The notes: a model not told the origin generated them from the sequence alone. A DNA stretch of 64,000 nucleotides from Nocardioides jensenii JCM 1364 = NBRC 14755 (GCF_001552535.1 NZ_BCRJ01000008.1:114262-178261), one strand, 5' to 3'. Numbered from the stretch's first letter, positions 51,692 through 60,397 are shown. Translations and numbers: made by a program.

Positions 51692-52740
51692 TTGGTCTCC
51701 TTCTCGCACGAGGGCAGGGGGGCATCAGGGTCCTTGACCCACGTCTTGATCGAAGAGATCGCGTCCTTCAGCGTCTTCACGCGGACCAGGCGGACGTCGC
51801 CGTTCTCGGCACCCAGGGCCTCGTCGCAGTTGTCGGAGGGCACCAGGAACAGCTCGGCTCCGGCATCGCGCACTGCGGGGATCTTCTGCTGGATGCCACC
51901 GATCGAACCGACCTCGCCGGTGTCGGTGATCGTGCCGGTGCCGGCGATGTTGCGCCCGCCGGTCAGCGATCCCTTCGTCAACGTGTCATAGATCGCGAGC
52001 GAGAACATCAGCCCCGCGCTCGGTCCGCCGATGCGGGGGTCGATGTTGATCGAGACGTCGAAGGGGAAGGTGTAGCCGGCTCCGGGCAGGATGCCGACCC
52101 GCTTGCGCTTGTCGACCAGGGCCGGCGCGACCTTGACGGTGACCTTCTTCCGGTCCCGCAGCAGGTCGAACGTGATCGGCTCGCCGACGTCGGCCTTGCC
52201 GACGAGGTCGACCACCTGACCGGGCGAGTTGACCTTGGTGCCGTCGATGGCAAGGATCCGGTCGCGCACCTTGAGCTTGCCGTCGGCGGGCAGGCCCTTC
52301 TCCACGTTGTAGATCTCCACCGCAGGCTTGATCGTGTAGCCGAGCTCGCGCAGTGACGCGGCGACCGCGTCGTCCTGGGAGCTGGTCATCATCAGGGCCG
52401 ACTCGAGCTGGCTCGACTCCTCGGTCTCCTCCTCCTCGTAGACCGCGGAGTAGGGCTGCACGGCCTCGTCCTTGCTCAACCAGGCCTCGATCGCAGCGAA
52501 CACGCTCACCGACTCGCCCGCGCGGGTGACCGAGACCGTGGTCATCCGCAGCGTCCCGTCGTCGTAGTAGGCCTTGTGGCCGTTGACCTGGATCCGCTCC
52601 TGGCCACCGGCCTCGGAGAGCATGTCGACGGTGACGCCCGGCTGGAAGGTCACGTAGGGAATCGGGACCAGGGCGGCAGTGAGCCACAGCGCCACCAGCA
52701 ACGGGACGGAGATGGCAATAGCCAGGGTGCGCCGACTCAT
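51688..52740 (-). CDS. PDZ-domain Lon-like (S16) membrane protease
   Basis: 350 residues. N-terminal membrane segment (LAIAISVPLLVALWLTAALVPI), a PDZ domain (about 125-205, KGLPADGKLKVRDRILAIDGTKV) and a Lon-type catalytic domain with Ser241 (GGPSAGLMF) and Lys286 (GGIQQK). It belongs to the YlbL group of exported regulatory proteases. It starts the run protease, PPA1309, UPF0182, all coupled by 4-base overlaps. Confidence 0.9.
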   Translation of the reverse strand: MSRRTLAIAISVPLLVALWLTAALVPIPYVTFQPGVTVDMLSEAGGQERIQVNGHKAYYDDGTLRMTTVSVTRAGESVSVFAAIEAWLSKDEAVQPYSAVYEEEETEESSQLESALMMTSSQDDAVAASLRELGYTIKPAVEIYNVEKGLPADGKLKVRDRILAIDGTKVNSPGQVVDLVGKADVGEPITFDLLRDRKKVTVKVAPALVDKRKRVGILPGAGYTFPFDVSINIDPRIGGPSAGLMFSLAIYDTLTKGSLTGGRNIAGTGTITDTGEVGSIGGIQQKIPAVRDAGAELFLVPSDNCDEALGAENGDVRLVRVKTLKDAISSIKTWVKDPDAPLPSCEKETK

Positions 52741-52793
52741 GCCGCCAACCTTCTCATCCGGGCGAAATCAGTCGGCGTGGTGGCCGGGTGCAC

Positions 52794-53045
52794 CTAGGCG
52801 GTGCGGCGATCGTCCCGGCTGCCCGACGGGCGGACGGCGATGCCGGTGCTGCGGTCGCGCGGACGGCTCGCTGCGGGCCCGGGTCGAGACAGGGCGGGGT
52901 GGTCCTTGCGCAGCGCCCGCTCGAGTCGCTGGGCAGCCACGTCCCGGTCGACCTCGCCCCGACCCTCCCGACCCAACCACGTGATCCAGAGCATGGCCAG
53001 GATCGTGATCACCGCCGGCGGAGCCAGCCACCACAGAATCTCCAC
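52794..53045 (-). CDS. Small single-pass membrane protein
   Basis: 83 residues from GTG 53043-53045 (the frame is open to 53105 without a site). One membrane segment (ILWWLAPPAVITILAMLWITWL), then a basic, Arg-rich tail with RDVAAQRLERALRKDHPAL. Short proteins of this layout are common beside the S16 protease gene in actinobacteria. No function known. Confidence 0.6.
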   Translation of the reverse strand: MEILWWLAPPAVITILAMLWITWLGREGRGEVDRDVAAQRLERALRKDHPALSRPGPAASRPRDRSTGIAVRPSGSRDDRRTA

Positions 53046-53125
53046 ACCCCCAGCGTGCCATGCGAGGGCGTCCGATCGCCGAAGACTTTCAGGGAGACCA
53101 CGCACGATTTCCCGAGATCAGCGGC

Positions 53126-53563
53126 TCAGGGCGACCCGACCCACTCCTGGTCGCCGTCGGCGAAGAGCTGATGCTTCCAGATCGGGACCTCGGCCTTGAG
53201 CCGGTCGATCAGCACCCGGGAGGCGGCGTACGCCGTGTCGCGGTGAGCCGCCGCGGCCCCCACGATCACCGCGGCGTCCCCGATCGCGAGAGACCCCACG
53301 CGATGGACGGCGGCGAGCGCGATCACGTCGTGCTCGGCGGCCACGGAGGCGCACACCTCGGCCAACCGCTGCTCCGCACTGGGGTGGGCGGCGTACTCCA
53401 GGCCGGTGACGCCACGGCCGCCGTCGTGGTCGCGGACCCGACCGACGAAGAGGTTGAGTCCCCCCGCGGTCCGGTCGCCCAAGGCGTCGAGCACCTCGTC
53501 GACATCGAGGGCCTGCTCACGCAGGGCCACCAACCGAACGCGTTCGCCAGAAGCAGAAGCCAT
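53126..53563 (-). CDS. moaE: Molybdopterin synthase catalytic subunit MoaE
   Basis: 145 residues. FVGRVRDHDGGRGVTGLEYAAHPSAEQRLAEV near the start, ALAAVHRVGSLAIGDAAVIVGAAAAHRDTAYAASRVLIDRLKAEVPIWKHQLFADGDQEWV at the end, the typical MoaE end with the KAEVPIWKHQ block and conserved Lys. It joins sulfur to precursor Z with MoaD in molybdenum cofactor synthesis. No moaD is adjacent. Confidence 0.93.
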   Translation of the reverse strand: MASASGERVRLVALREQALDVDEVLDALGDRTAGGLNLFVGRVRDHDGGRGVTGLEYAAHPSAEQRLAEVCASVAAEHDVIALAAVHRVGSLAIGDAAVIVGAAAAHRDTAYAASRVLIDRLKAEVPIWKHQLFADGDQEWVGSP

Positions 53564-53617
53564 GCCGAAACCCTATTCCCCTCTTGGCAGCCACCAGTGA
53601 CCGAGTAGTTTGGGGAC

Positions 53618-54928
53618 ATGACTGACGACCCCGCCGAGCAGCCCGAGAACCCGTTCAAGGGCACGCCGTTCGAACAACTCTTCGGCGCGTCCGGCATGCC
53701 CGACCTCTCCGGTCTGATGAGCCAGATGCAGGCCATGATGACGCCTCACGAGGGCTCGGTGAACTGGAACCTGGCCGGTGACATCGCCCGCCGAGCGGTC
53801 GCCGAGAGCCCTGACCCCACACCCTCACAGCGTGAACAGGACGCCGTCGCGGACGCCGTGCGCCTGGCCGACCACTGGCTCGACGAGGCCTGCGAGTTCC
53901 CCTCCGGTGTGCAGTCGACCGCGGCCTGGAGCCGCGCGGAATGGATCGAGTCCACACGTGAGGTCTGGAAGGTCCTCGTCGATCCCGTCGCCGAGCACGT
54001 CGTGGCCGCCATGGGTGACGCCCTCCCCGAGGAGGCCCGCCAGATGGCCGGTCCACTGATCGGCATGCTCGGCCAGATGGGCGGAGCCATGTTCGGCAGC
54101 CAGGTCGGTGCCGCCCTCGGCGGGCTCGCCGGCGAGGTGCTGACCGCCTCCGACATCGGACTCCCCCTCGGCCCCGCCGGTCGCGCAGCACTGGTCCCCT
54201 CGAACGTCGCCGCGTTCGCCGAGGGCCTCGACGTCCCCGCCGACGACGTACGCCTCTATCTGGCGTTGCGCGAGGCCGCGCACCAGCGGCTGTTCGCCCA
54301 CGTCCCGTGGCTGCGAGAGCACCTGATCTCGGCGGTGGCCGACTACGGTCGCGGCATCGCGATCGACACCTCGGGCATCGAGGAGCAGATGCGCAACCTC
54401 AACCCCTCCGACCCGACGGCGATCCAGGAGGCTCTCGAGGGGGGCCTCTTCGAGCCGAAGCAGACGCCCGCCCAGGAGGCCGCGCTCCTGCGTCTCGAGA
54501 CCACGCTCGCCCTGGTCGAGGGCTGGGTCGACGAGGTCGTCGGCCAGGCCACGACGGAGCGGATGCCCACTGCGGTGAAGATGCAGGAGGCCGTACGCCG
54601 ACGCCGGGCCGCGGGTGGTCCCGCCGAGGAGACGTTCGCCGCGCTGGTCGGGCTCGAGCTGCGCCCGCGGCGCCTGCGCGACGCCTCGACCCTGTGGGGC
54701 TCACTGCGGTCCCGGCACGGCACCGACGCCCGCGACTCTGTGTGGCTGCACCCCGACCTCCTGCCGACGGCGGCCGACCTCGACGACCCGCTCGGCTTCC
54801 GCGAGGAGACCGCCGAACCCCTCACCCCCGCCGACGATGACTTCGACGCCGAGCTGGCGAAATTGCTCGACGAGGGCTCCGACGGGGGCAACACCGAAGG
54901 CGCGTCCGGCGACGAACCACGCGAGTGA
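53618..54928 (+). CDS. DUF2342 zinc-dependent metalloprotease-like protein
   Basis: 436 residues. N-terminus ends with PFEQLFGASGMPDLSGLMSQMQAMM; the core has VAAMGDALPEEARQMAGPLIGMLGQMGGAMFGSQVGAALG and ALREAAHQRLFAHVPWLREHL, where E-A-A-H is the metalloprotease-like motif of the DUF2342 family (F420-linked hydrolase annotation). The acidic tail is Glu/Asp-rich. Divergent from moaE by 54 bases and coupled (GTGA) to the NUDIX gene. Confidence 0.85.
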   Translation: MTDDPAEQPENPFKGTPFEQLFGASGMPDLSGLMSQMQAMMTPHEGSVNWNLAGDIARRAVAESPDPTPSQREQDAVADAVRLADHWLDEACEFPSGVQSTAAWSRAEWIESTREVWKVLVDPVAEHVVAAMGDALPEEARQMAGPLIGMLGQMGGAMFGSQVGAALGGLAGEVLTASDIGLPLGPAGRAALVPSNVAAFAEGLDVPADDVRLYLALREAAHQRLFAHVPWLREHLISAVADYGRGIAIDTSGIEEQMRNLNPSDPTAIQEALEGGLFEPKQTPAQEAALLRLETTLALVEGWVDEVVGQATTERMPTAVKMQEAVRRRRAAGGPAEETFAALVGLELRPRRLRDASTLWGSLRSRHGTDARDSVWLHPDLLPTAADLDDPLGFREETAEPLTPADDDFDAELAKLLDEGSDGGNTEGASGDEPRE

Positions 54929-55479
54929 GGTCCCTGCACGCCGACGCCCTGGCCGTGCTGGGTGCCTGGTCTGCACCCGACCCGGAGCAGGAGCGCCACC
55001 GACGGCGCATCGTCGCGCACCTGGAGCGTCACCCTGACGGGATGTCGCGTTCCTGCTTTCCCGACCACGTCACGGCCGGCACCCTGGTCGTCTCGACCGA
55101 CGGCACCGAGGTGCTGTTGAACCTGCACGGCAAGGCACGGCAGTGGTTCGCGTTCGGTGGGCACTGTGAGGACGGGGACGCGACGCTCGCCGAGGTGGCT
55201 CACCGGGAGGCCCTCGAGGAGTCCGGGCTGCCCCGCGTCGACTTCGACCCGCTGCCGGTGCAGCTGGACGAGCACGCCGTCCCGTTCTGCGACGCCCGCG
55301 GCACCGTGGCCCATCTCGACGTCCGGTACGTCGCCGTGGCGCCACCGGGCGCCCACCACGCGGTCAGCGACGAGTCGCTCGACGTGCGGTGGTGGCCGGT
55401 GGACGCGCTGCCCGACGGCATCGGCTCCGACATGCGTGAGCTGATCGAGCTGGCCCGGGCCAGACTCGCTGCCGGCTGA
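54925..55479 (+). CDS. NUDIX hydrolase
   Basis: 184 residues from GTG 54925-54927. The NUDIX box is GHCEDGDATLAEVAHREALEESGL (about residues 77-100). An N-terminal helical part comes first and a hydrophobic beta sheet after it. Substrate unknown; the family cleaves nucleoside diphosphate derivatives. It overlaps the DUF2342 gene by four bases. Confidence 0.85.
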   Translation: MRSLHADALAVLGAWSAPDPEQERHRRRIVAHLERHPDGMSRSCFPDHVTAGTLVVSTDGTEVLLNLHGKARQWFAFGGHCEDGDATLAEVAHREALEESGLPRVDFDPLPVQLDEHAVPFCDARGTVAHLDVRYVAVAPPGAHHAVSDESLDVRWWPVDALPDGIGSDMRELIELARARLAAG

Positions 55480-55518
55480 GCCGCGGCCGGACACCGAGCC
55501 CGGACTCGTCGTCCCGCC

Positions 55519-56046
55519 CTACTCGTCGAGCTCGCTGGAGGGCGGCTCCATCTCCGAGGCCGCCGAGTAGCCGAGGAGGTAGCCCCTGGCCCGTTCCGAC
55601 TTCGGGTAGTGCGCCACCCAGGCCCAGAACTTCTCGTTGTGGCCGTGCTCGATCAGGTGGGTGAGCTCATGGATCAGCACGTAGTCGACCACCCAGGACG
55701 GCATGCCCTGCAGTCGCGAGGACAGACGGATCGAGCGGTCTCCCGGCGTGCACGACCCCCACCGGGTGGTCTGGTTCTCGACCCAGCGCACCGAATCGGG
55801 CACGGCCAGGCCCCCGAGGTAGCGCTCGGACAAGTCCGCGGCGCGGCGGGCCAACTGCTCGTCGGAGGGCCGCCGACGCTTCTGCTGCCGGTCGAGCCGG
55901 GCCACCATCGTCTCGACCCACTCGGCCTCCTGGGCCCGGCTGAGCGAGGCCGGGATCAGCACCACGACCTTGTCGCCGTCGCGGTACGCCGACACGGTGC
56001 GGCGGCGCCGCTTCGAGCGGCGCACCTCGATCTCGGGATCCCCCAT
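55519..56046 (-). CDS. YgjP/DUF45-like M48-type metallopeptidase
   Basis: 175 residues from ATG 56044-56046. Motif IHELTHLIEHGHNEKFW (HExxH plus the downstream H-x-x-x-F-W) and RWGSCTPGDRSIRLSSRL (the DUF45 WGSC block). The family hydrolyses proteins or acts near SprT; role here unknown. It starts 10 bases after the PHP gene stop. Confidence 0.87.
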   Translation of the reverse strand: MGDPEIEVRRSKRRRRTVSAYRDGDKVVVLIPASLSRAQEAEWVETMVARLDRQQKRRRPSDEQLARRAADLSERYLGGLAVPDSVRWVENQTTRWGSCTPGDRSIRLSSRLQGMPSWVVDYVLIHELTHLIEHGHNEKFWAWVAHYPKSERARGYLLGYSAASEMEPPSSELDE

Positions 56047-56056
56047 GGCCTGCAGG

Positions 56057-57088
56057 CTAGCGGTTCGCCCAGGCCAGGAGGCGGTCTGCCGGCCACGTGT
56101 TGACGATCCGTTCGGGCTCGATTCCGGCGGCCTCGGCGCGCTCACAGCCGTAGTCGAGCATGTCCAGCTGGCCGGGGGCGTGAGCGTCGCTGTCGATGGA
56201 GAAGAGGCACCCGAGGTCGCGGGCCAGCTCGAGCAGTTTCGTCGGCGGGTCGCGTCGCTCGGGCCGTGAGTTGATCTCGACGGCGACGTCATGGGCCACA
56301 CAGGCCTCGAAGACCGCCCGCGCGTCGAACTGCGAGCCCGGCCGGGTGCCGCGGTTGCCGGTGACCAGCCGGCCGGTGCAGTGGCCGAGCACGTTCGTGA
56401 AGGGCTGGCCGACCGCGGCCACCATCCGCCGCGTCATCGCGGCGGGGTCCATCGCCAGCTTGGAGTGCACGCTGGCCACGCGTACGTCGAGCCGGGCCAG
56501 CATCTCGTCGCTCTGGTCGAGCGACCCGTCGTCGAGGATGTCGACCTCGATGCCCTTGAGCAGGCGGAAGCCGTCTCCGAGATGCGTGTTGACCGCGTCG
56601 ATCACCCCGAGCTGTCGGCCGAGGCGCTCGGCGCTGAGTCCCCGGGCCACCTTCAGTCGCGGTGAGTGGTCGGTGAGGACCAGGTAGTCGTGGCCGAGCT
56701 CGATCGCGGTGAAGGCCATCTCCTCGATCGGCGAGCCACCGTCGGACCAGTCCGAATGGGAGTGCAGGTCGCCGCGCAGTGCCGACCGCAGCTCCCGTCC
56801 GCCCGCGGCCAGCGGGCCGGCGTACTGCTTCTCGAGTGCGGCCAGCCGCTCGGGGACCTCGCCGCGCCACGCCTGCGTGATCACCGTGCCGGAGCTCGCC
56901 CCGATGCCCGGCAGGTCGGTGAGGGTGCCGTCGGCGACGTGTCCGGAGAGCTCGTCCTCGGTCAGCGGGAGGATCGTGGCGGCGGCGCTGCGGAAGGCCT
57001 TGACCTTGTAGGTGTCCTCGCGGGCACGCTCGAGCAGGAAGGCGATCCGGCGAAGTGCCGCGACCGGGCTGATCGGGTCGCCGGTCAT
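56057..57088 (-). CDS. PHP-domain protein (DNA polymerase X-like phosphoesterase)
   Basis: 343 residues from ATG 57086-57088 with GGAGGAG upstream; GTG 57113-57115 is an alternative. A helix-hairpin-helix-like N-terminal part (RIAFLLERAREDTYKVKAFRSAA and LTDLPGIGASSGTVI) precedes the PHP domain with metal ligands in GDLHSHSDWSDGG, LVLTDHSPRL, EVDILDDG, VASVHSK, HCTGRL and SIDSDAHAP. This is the PolX C-terminal layout without the polymerase. Probably a phosphoesterase in DNA repair. Confidence 0.88.
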   Translation of the reverse strand: MTGDPISPVAALRRIAFLLERAREDTYKVKAFRSAAATILPLTEDELSGHVADGTLTDLPGIGASSGTVITQAWRGEVPERLAALEKQYAGPLAAGGRELRSALRGDLHSHSDWSDGGSPIEEMAFTAIELGHDYLVLTDHSPRLKVARGLSAERLGRQLGVIDAVNTHLGDGFRLLKGIEVDILDDGSLDQSDEMLARLDVRVASVHSKLAMDPAAMTRRMVAAVGQPFTNVLGHCTGRLVTGNRGTRPGSQFDARAVFEACVAHDVAVEINSRPERRDPPTKLLELARDLGCLFSIDSDAHAPGQLDMLDYGCERAEAAGIEPERIVNTWPADRLLAWANR

Positions 57089-57130
57089 GGATTCGACTCC
57101 TCCACTCTCGTCCACGGTGACTTCCTACAG

Positions 57131-57181
57131 TTCCACAGCGGCCGCCGTGGTTTCCACACGTTCTCCACAGTGTTCTCCACA
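57131..57181 (+). repeat. Cluster of CCACA motifs resembling DnaA boxes
   Basis: Four related sites occur in 51 bases: TTCCACA (57131-57137), TTTCCACA (57151-57158), and TTCTCCACA twice (57161-57169 and 57173-57181), the last two in direct repeat 12 bases apart. They fall in the 286-base gap between the PHP gene and the enoyl-CoA hydratase gene and differ from the usual actinobacterial box TTGTCCACA by one or more bases. The rest of that gap shows no gene. Confidence 0.35.
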
Positions 57182-57374
57182 GGTGGGGTCGACCAGCCGC
57201 CACCACCCCATTGACCCGGGACCATGGGTGCCCCTAGCGTCGGCACGGATGGGGCCCCGGGCCATCCGCTTCGGCGGGGCAGTTCCACACTCGCAAGGGG
57301 AAGGCACGTGTGGGAGTGCCGGTCAGGGGCCTCTTCTCGCCCTTCTGGTCCGCCGGCCCGTCGCCGCCTCGCCG

Positions 57375-58178
57375 TCATCGCCCGGTGAAGCGGGGAGTGC
57401 GCTTGGCCCGCGCAGCAGAGATGCCTTCCTGCAGATCGGTCGTTGCCAGCGTGGCCGGCTGGGCCAGTGCCTCCCACTGCAGGGCCGCCTCGATGTCGCG
57501 GTGCCCGGCGCCGGCCAGGCCGAGCTTCGTCCAGCGACTCGCGATCGGCGCCGTCTCGGCCACCCCGGCGGCGGTGTCGAGCACCTCGTCGAGAAAACCC
57601 TCATCGGGAATCACCCGACTGACCAGGCCCAGACGCTGGGACTCCTCGGCGTCGACGATGCGCCCGGTGAGCAGCAGGTCGCGGGCCGCTGCCCGGCCGA
57701 CCACGTCCGGGAAGAGGTACGTCGCGGCCATGCCCGGGTGCATGCCGAGCTTGACGAACGGTGCTCCGAGCCTCGCGCCGGCTGCGGCGTACCGGATGTC
57801 ACAGGCCAGTGGCATGCAGAGCCCGGCCCCGATCGCGTGACCGTTGATGGCGGCGATGGTCGGCACCTCGAGTCGCCGGATCGAGAGCCAGGCCCGGTAG
57901 AACGCGAGCATGCGCGTGCGCAGCCGATCGACCGAGGCGTCGGGCTCGCTGGCGATCCAGCCGATGTCACCCCCCGAGCAGAAGGAGGTGCCGGCCCCGG
58001 TCACGACGACGGCGCGCAGCTCCGGGTCTGCGGCGAGCTCGTCGAGGGCACGCACCCACGAGTCGGTCATCTCGTCGGACATCACGTTGCGTCGGTCCGG
58101 GTCGTCCAGGGTGAGGAGTGCGACCCCGGGTCGGGGGCGGTCCAGACGGAGAAAGGTGAGATCGTCGTTTTCGGGCAT
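57375..58178 (-). CDS. Enoyl-CoA hydratase/isomerase family protein
   Basis: 267 residues. The crotonase oxyanion-hole segments are present: SFCSGGDIG (about 65-73) and AINGHAIGAGLCM, followed by ARLGAPFVKLGMHPGMAATYLFPDVVGRAAARDLLLTGRIVDAEES. It probably acts in fatty-acid or branched-chain CoA degradation. Its stop is 259 bases from the PHP side gap, and it stands alone on its strand. Confidence 0.9.
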   Translation of the reverse strand: MPENDDLTFLRLDRPRPGVALLTLDDPDRRNVMSDEMTDSWVRALDELAADPELRAVVVTGAGTSFCSGGDIGWIASEPDASVDRLRTRMLAFYRAWLSIRRLEVPTIAAINGHAIGAGLCMPLACDIRYAAAGARLGAPFVKLGMHPGMAATYLFPDVVGRAAARDLLLTGRIVDAEESQRLGLVSRVIPDEGFLDEVLDTAAGVAETAPIASRWTKLGLAGAGHRDIEAALQWEALAQPATLATTDLQEGISAARAKRTPRFTGR

Positions 58179-58203
58179 GTCGGCACCCTAACGGGGCGCC
58201 TCC

Positions 58204-58223
58204 CACGCCTGTACGCAGGCGTG
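58204..58223. promoter_or_regulatory. Small perfect palindrome, possible operator
   Basis: 8-base arms CACGCCTG and CAGGCGTG around TACG, in the divergent gap between the enoyl-CoA hydratase gene and the zinc-ribbon gene. Location suits a regulator site for one or both. No factor can be named. Confidence 0.3.
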
Positions 58224-58327
58224 ACGTAGGGTTTTTGATGGTTCACATGCCCGGCGTGGGAACCCCGGCGGGCTTCCCCGATCCCCCCGTCGCGACGACC
58301 GAGAAACAATTAGGCAAGGAGGCCGTC

Positions 58328-58486
58328 ATGGCGGAGACCTGGAGCGGCGAGTTCTACTGCGTGAAGTGCAAGGCCAAGCGTGAGGCCTCGGGTGAGGTCA
58401 AGGTCAACGACAAGGGCACGCGGATGGCCAAGGCCGTTTGCCCCGAGTGTGGCACCAACCTCAACCGGATCCTCGGCAAGGCGTAA
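58328..58486 (+). CDS. DUF5679-like zinc-ribbon protein
   Basis: 52 residues; AAGGAGG lies before ATG 58328-58330. Two Cys pairs (FYCVKCK and VCPECG) form a zinc ribbon. This short actinobacterial protein is widely conserved; its function is unknown to me. A terminator follows. Confidence 0.85.
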   Translation: MAETWSGEFYCVKCKAKREASGEVKVNDKGTRMAKAVCPECGTNLNRILGKA

Positions 58487-58497
58487 CACCGAGCAGC

Positions 58498-58536
58498 CGC
58501 AGCGGCGCCGTCCCCCTCGGGGGCGGCGCCGCTGCG
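58498..58536 (+). terminator. Strong hairpin terminator after the zinc-ribbon gene
   Basis: A 13-base stem (CGCAGCGGCGCCG and its complement) with an inner CCCC/GGGG stem, followed by TCGTTGC. It lies 12 bases after the stop codon. The T-run is weak, as is usual in high-GC bacteria. Confidence 0.65.
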
Positions 58537-58625
58537 TCGTTGCACGACCCGGGCCTCTCGCCGGTGCTGGGCGAGCCTGTGGATGACGCGAGCGCGACAT
58601 CGATGTTCTGTGTGAGAGTGCCGGC

Positions 58626-59549
58626 ATGCCTCGGCTGCCCCGACACCCCGGATTCCCGGCCCGGCCTCTGCTGCGCCCCGGAGTTCGCGTGTGCCGCCGC
58701 GAGGACGGCCTCCTGCAGGTCGGGCTGGTCGCCCACCTCGCTGTCACCGCACCCGACACCGACGAGATCCGTGCCGTGCTCCTCGACCTGCGCAACGGCG
58801 TCCCTCCCGGGCCCGCCTGCGAACTCACGCCGGCGGTCCTGCGCTTCTGCAACCGCTTGCTCGACAAGGCGCTCGTCCTCGACGCCGACGGATTCCTCTC
58901 GGCCCTGGGCACCGCCAGGGACCAGGTTGGCCGGGAGTCGTTGGCCGCGTATCTCGGGGACAACGGCAGGGATGGTCCCGACCTGTTGGCTCGTCGTCGT
59001 GGAACCACGATCGGGGTCGCCCACCAGGGCGACCGTCGCTCCGAGCGTCGCATCGTGGACGTGCTCACGAGCGGCGGTGTCTCCACCACGGCCACCACCT
59101 CGCGTGCCGATGCCGCCCTCCTGGTCGCCCGGGGCGAACCCGACCGCGATCGCCTGGACGAGTGGGTGCGTTCCGACCTCCCTCATCTGGTGGTCAGCAC
59201 CAGCGAGGGCGTCGTGCGCCTCGGCCCCTTCGTCGTGCCCGGTGAGACGGCGTGCCTGCGCTGCATCGACGCCCACCTCGCCGACCGCGACCCGCGCCGG
59301 CCGCTCATCGTGGCGCAGTACGTCGACGCGGCCGCGACGCCCGACGGTCTCCCCGAGCCGATCCACCACGACCTGTTCGAGATGGCCATGCTGTGGGCGG
59401 TGCGCGACCTGCTCAACTGGGTCGACGGCCACCGACCACGCAGCTGGAGCTCGACGCTGACCTTCGACCCGGCCCTCGAACTGGGCTCGACGCCGTGGCG
59501 TCAGCACCCGGCGTGCGGATGCGGCTGGGGTCGGGCCTTCGCCATGTGA
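58626..59549 (+). CDS. ThiF/TOMM-like protein with Cys-rich end
   Basis: 307 residues. The middle has GTTIGVAHQGDRRSERRIVDVL and ADAALLVARGEPDRDRLDEWV, and the third part VVRLGPFVVPGETACLRCIDAHLADRDP, a pattern found in ThiF-like proteins of the TOMM cyclodehydratase/leader-binding type. A CGCG motif closes the protein. It corresponds in place to a conserved gene between the DUF2342 and whiB7 genes of mycobacteria. No precursor peptide is visible nearby. Confidence 0.7.
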   Translation: MPRLPRHPGFPARPLLRPGVRVCRREDGLLQVGLVAHLAVTAPDTDEIRAVLLDLRNGVPPGPACELTPAVLRFCNRLLDKALVLDADGFLSALGTARDQVGRESLAAYLGDNGRDGPDLLARRRGTTIGVAHQGDRRSERRIVDVLTSGGVSTTATTSRADAALLVARGEPDRDRLDEWVRSDLPHLVVSTSEGVVRLGPFVVPGETACLRCIDAHLADRDPRRPLIVAQYVDAAATPDGLPEPIHHDLFEMAMLWAVRDLLNWVDGHRPRSWSSTLTFDPALELGSTPWRQHPACGCGWGRAFAM

Positions 59550-59611
59550 GGCCGTGAGGGGTGTCCGCGACGATCCGCCGTGGTGTCTCTCCGAGCCGTT
59601 CGACGGTCCTG

Positions 59612-59776
59612 CTACCACCACTCGCTGTCGAGCTTGCTCTCCATCGCGCGCAGGTGCTCGCGGGAGCACACGTCACAGAACGTGCGCCGACGGCCGTTCT
59701 CGACGGCCGTGGTCCAGGTGAGCGGGAGGTTCTCATCATCGGACTGACGACCGCAGAAGTCACAGGTGGCTGCCAC
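59612..59776 (-). CDS. Conserved 54-residue zinc-binding protein
   Basis: GTG start at 59774-59776, stop TAG at 59612-59614. The translation begins AATCDFCGRQSDDENLPLTW and ends FCDVCSREHLRAMESKLDSEWW: two Cys-x-x-Cys pairs plus a helical tail. I recognise it as a short conserved actinobacterial protein. It is easily missed because of its size and GTG start. It is convergent with the ThiF-like gene, 62 bases away. Confidence 0.75.
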   Translation of the reverse strand: MAATCDFCGRQSDDENLPLTWTTAVENGRRRTFCDVCSREHLRAMESKLDSEWW

Positions 59777-59817
59777 GTGGCGAGCCTACGCCGGCGCCTG
59801 GACGGTAGGAATGCGCC

Positions 59818-59855
59818 GAGCCGGCACGAGGGGAACTGTCCCCTCGTGCCGGCTC
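59818..59855. terminator. Perfect 17-base hairpin terminator
   Basis: Stem GAGCCGGCACGAGGGGA and its exact complement around the loop ACTG. It lies just past the stop of the minus-strand gene at 59865-60056 and ends the whiB7 transcript. No long T-run is present. Confidence 0.75.
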
Positions 59856-59864
59856 AGTGGTTGA

Positions 59865-60056
59865 TCAGAGGCGGGCCATGGCGAGACGCGCCTGTGCGGC
59901 AGCGCGTTCCGCCTTGCGGCTCAACCTGCGGGCGACGACGAGTCGCCGGGCCTGGCCGTTGCGTTGCGCCTCTCCCAGGCGCGCGGACATTTGTGCGCGC
60001 GCCAGTTCTTCATGCATGAGATTCATCGTGGTGCTCCGGTTCGTGTGAGTGGTCAT
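59865..60056 (-). CDS. Small basic protein downstream of whiB7
   Basis: 63 residues from ATG 60054-60056; ATG 60024-60026 (with GGAG upstream) is an alternative and gives 53 residues. Helical, very basic and Ala/Arg-rich (EELARAQMSARLGEAQRNGQARRLVVARRL). It follows whiB7 by 32 bases with a terminator after it, so the two probably share a transcript. No family name known to me. Confidence 0.6.
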   Translation of the reverse strand: MTTHTNRSTTMNLMHEELARAQMSARLGEAQRNGQARRLVVARRLSRKAERAAAQARLAMARL

Positions 60057-60088
60057 GACAAGTGATCGACTTTCTTGTGCTGGCCGCG

Positions 60089-60397
60089 TCAGGCGGCGTT
60101 CTTGCGGGGACGGCCGCGCGGCCGCTTGCGGGGGATCACTACTCCCTGGAGGAAGAGCTCACCGCCCCAAACGCCCCAGGGCTCGCGCCGCTCGAGAGCG
60201 CCGGCGAGACAGAGTGCCTGGACCGGGCAGTCCGTGCACAGGGCCTTGGCGTACTCGACGTCGGTGGGCGACTCGGCGAAGAACAGCTCCGGGTTGTTGG
60301 CCCGGCAGGGCAGCAGTTCGTCGTCGACGGTGTCGGCCGCCGCGTGCAGCTCGCCCAGTGTTGAATCGGCGGGCGGCTTGAGTTCGCTGATGGTCAT
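60089..60397 (-). CDS. whiB7: WhiB7 redox-sensing transcription factor
   Basis: 102 residues from ATG 60395-60397 with GAGGAGGTG upstream. The Fe-S cluster cysteines are C at LPCRANN, CTDC and CLAGAL; the GVWGG turn follows, and the C-terminus ends in an AT-hook (RGRPRK). The AT-hook sets WhiB7 apart from other WhiB proteins. It activates intrinsic antibiotic-resistance genes with the housekeeping sigma factor and its own promoter. The long leader upstream (60398-60779) carries an upstream ORF and attenuator. Confidence 0.93.
   Translation of the reverse strand: MTISELKPPADSTLGELHAAADTVDDELLPCRANNPELFFAESPTDVEYAKALCTDCPVQALCLAGALERREPWGVWGGELFLQGVVIPRKRPRGRPRKNAA

Noticed and set aside
57012..58229. 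405-residue plus-strand frame across the PHP/hydratase gap
   Set aside because: Shadow of two minus-strand genes, no ribosome-binding site.
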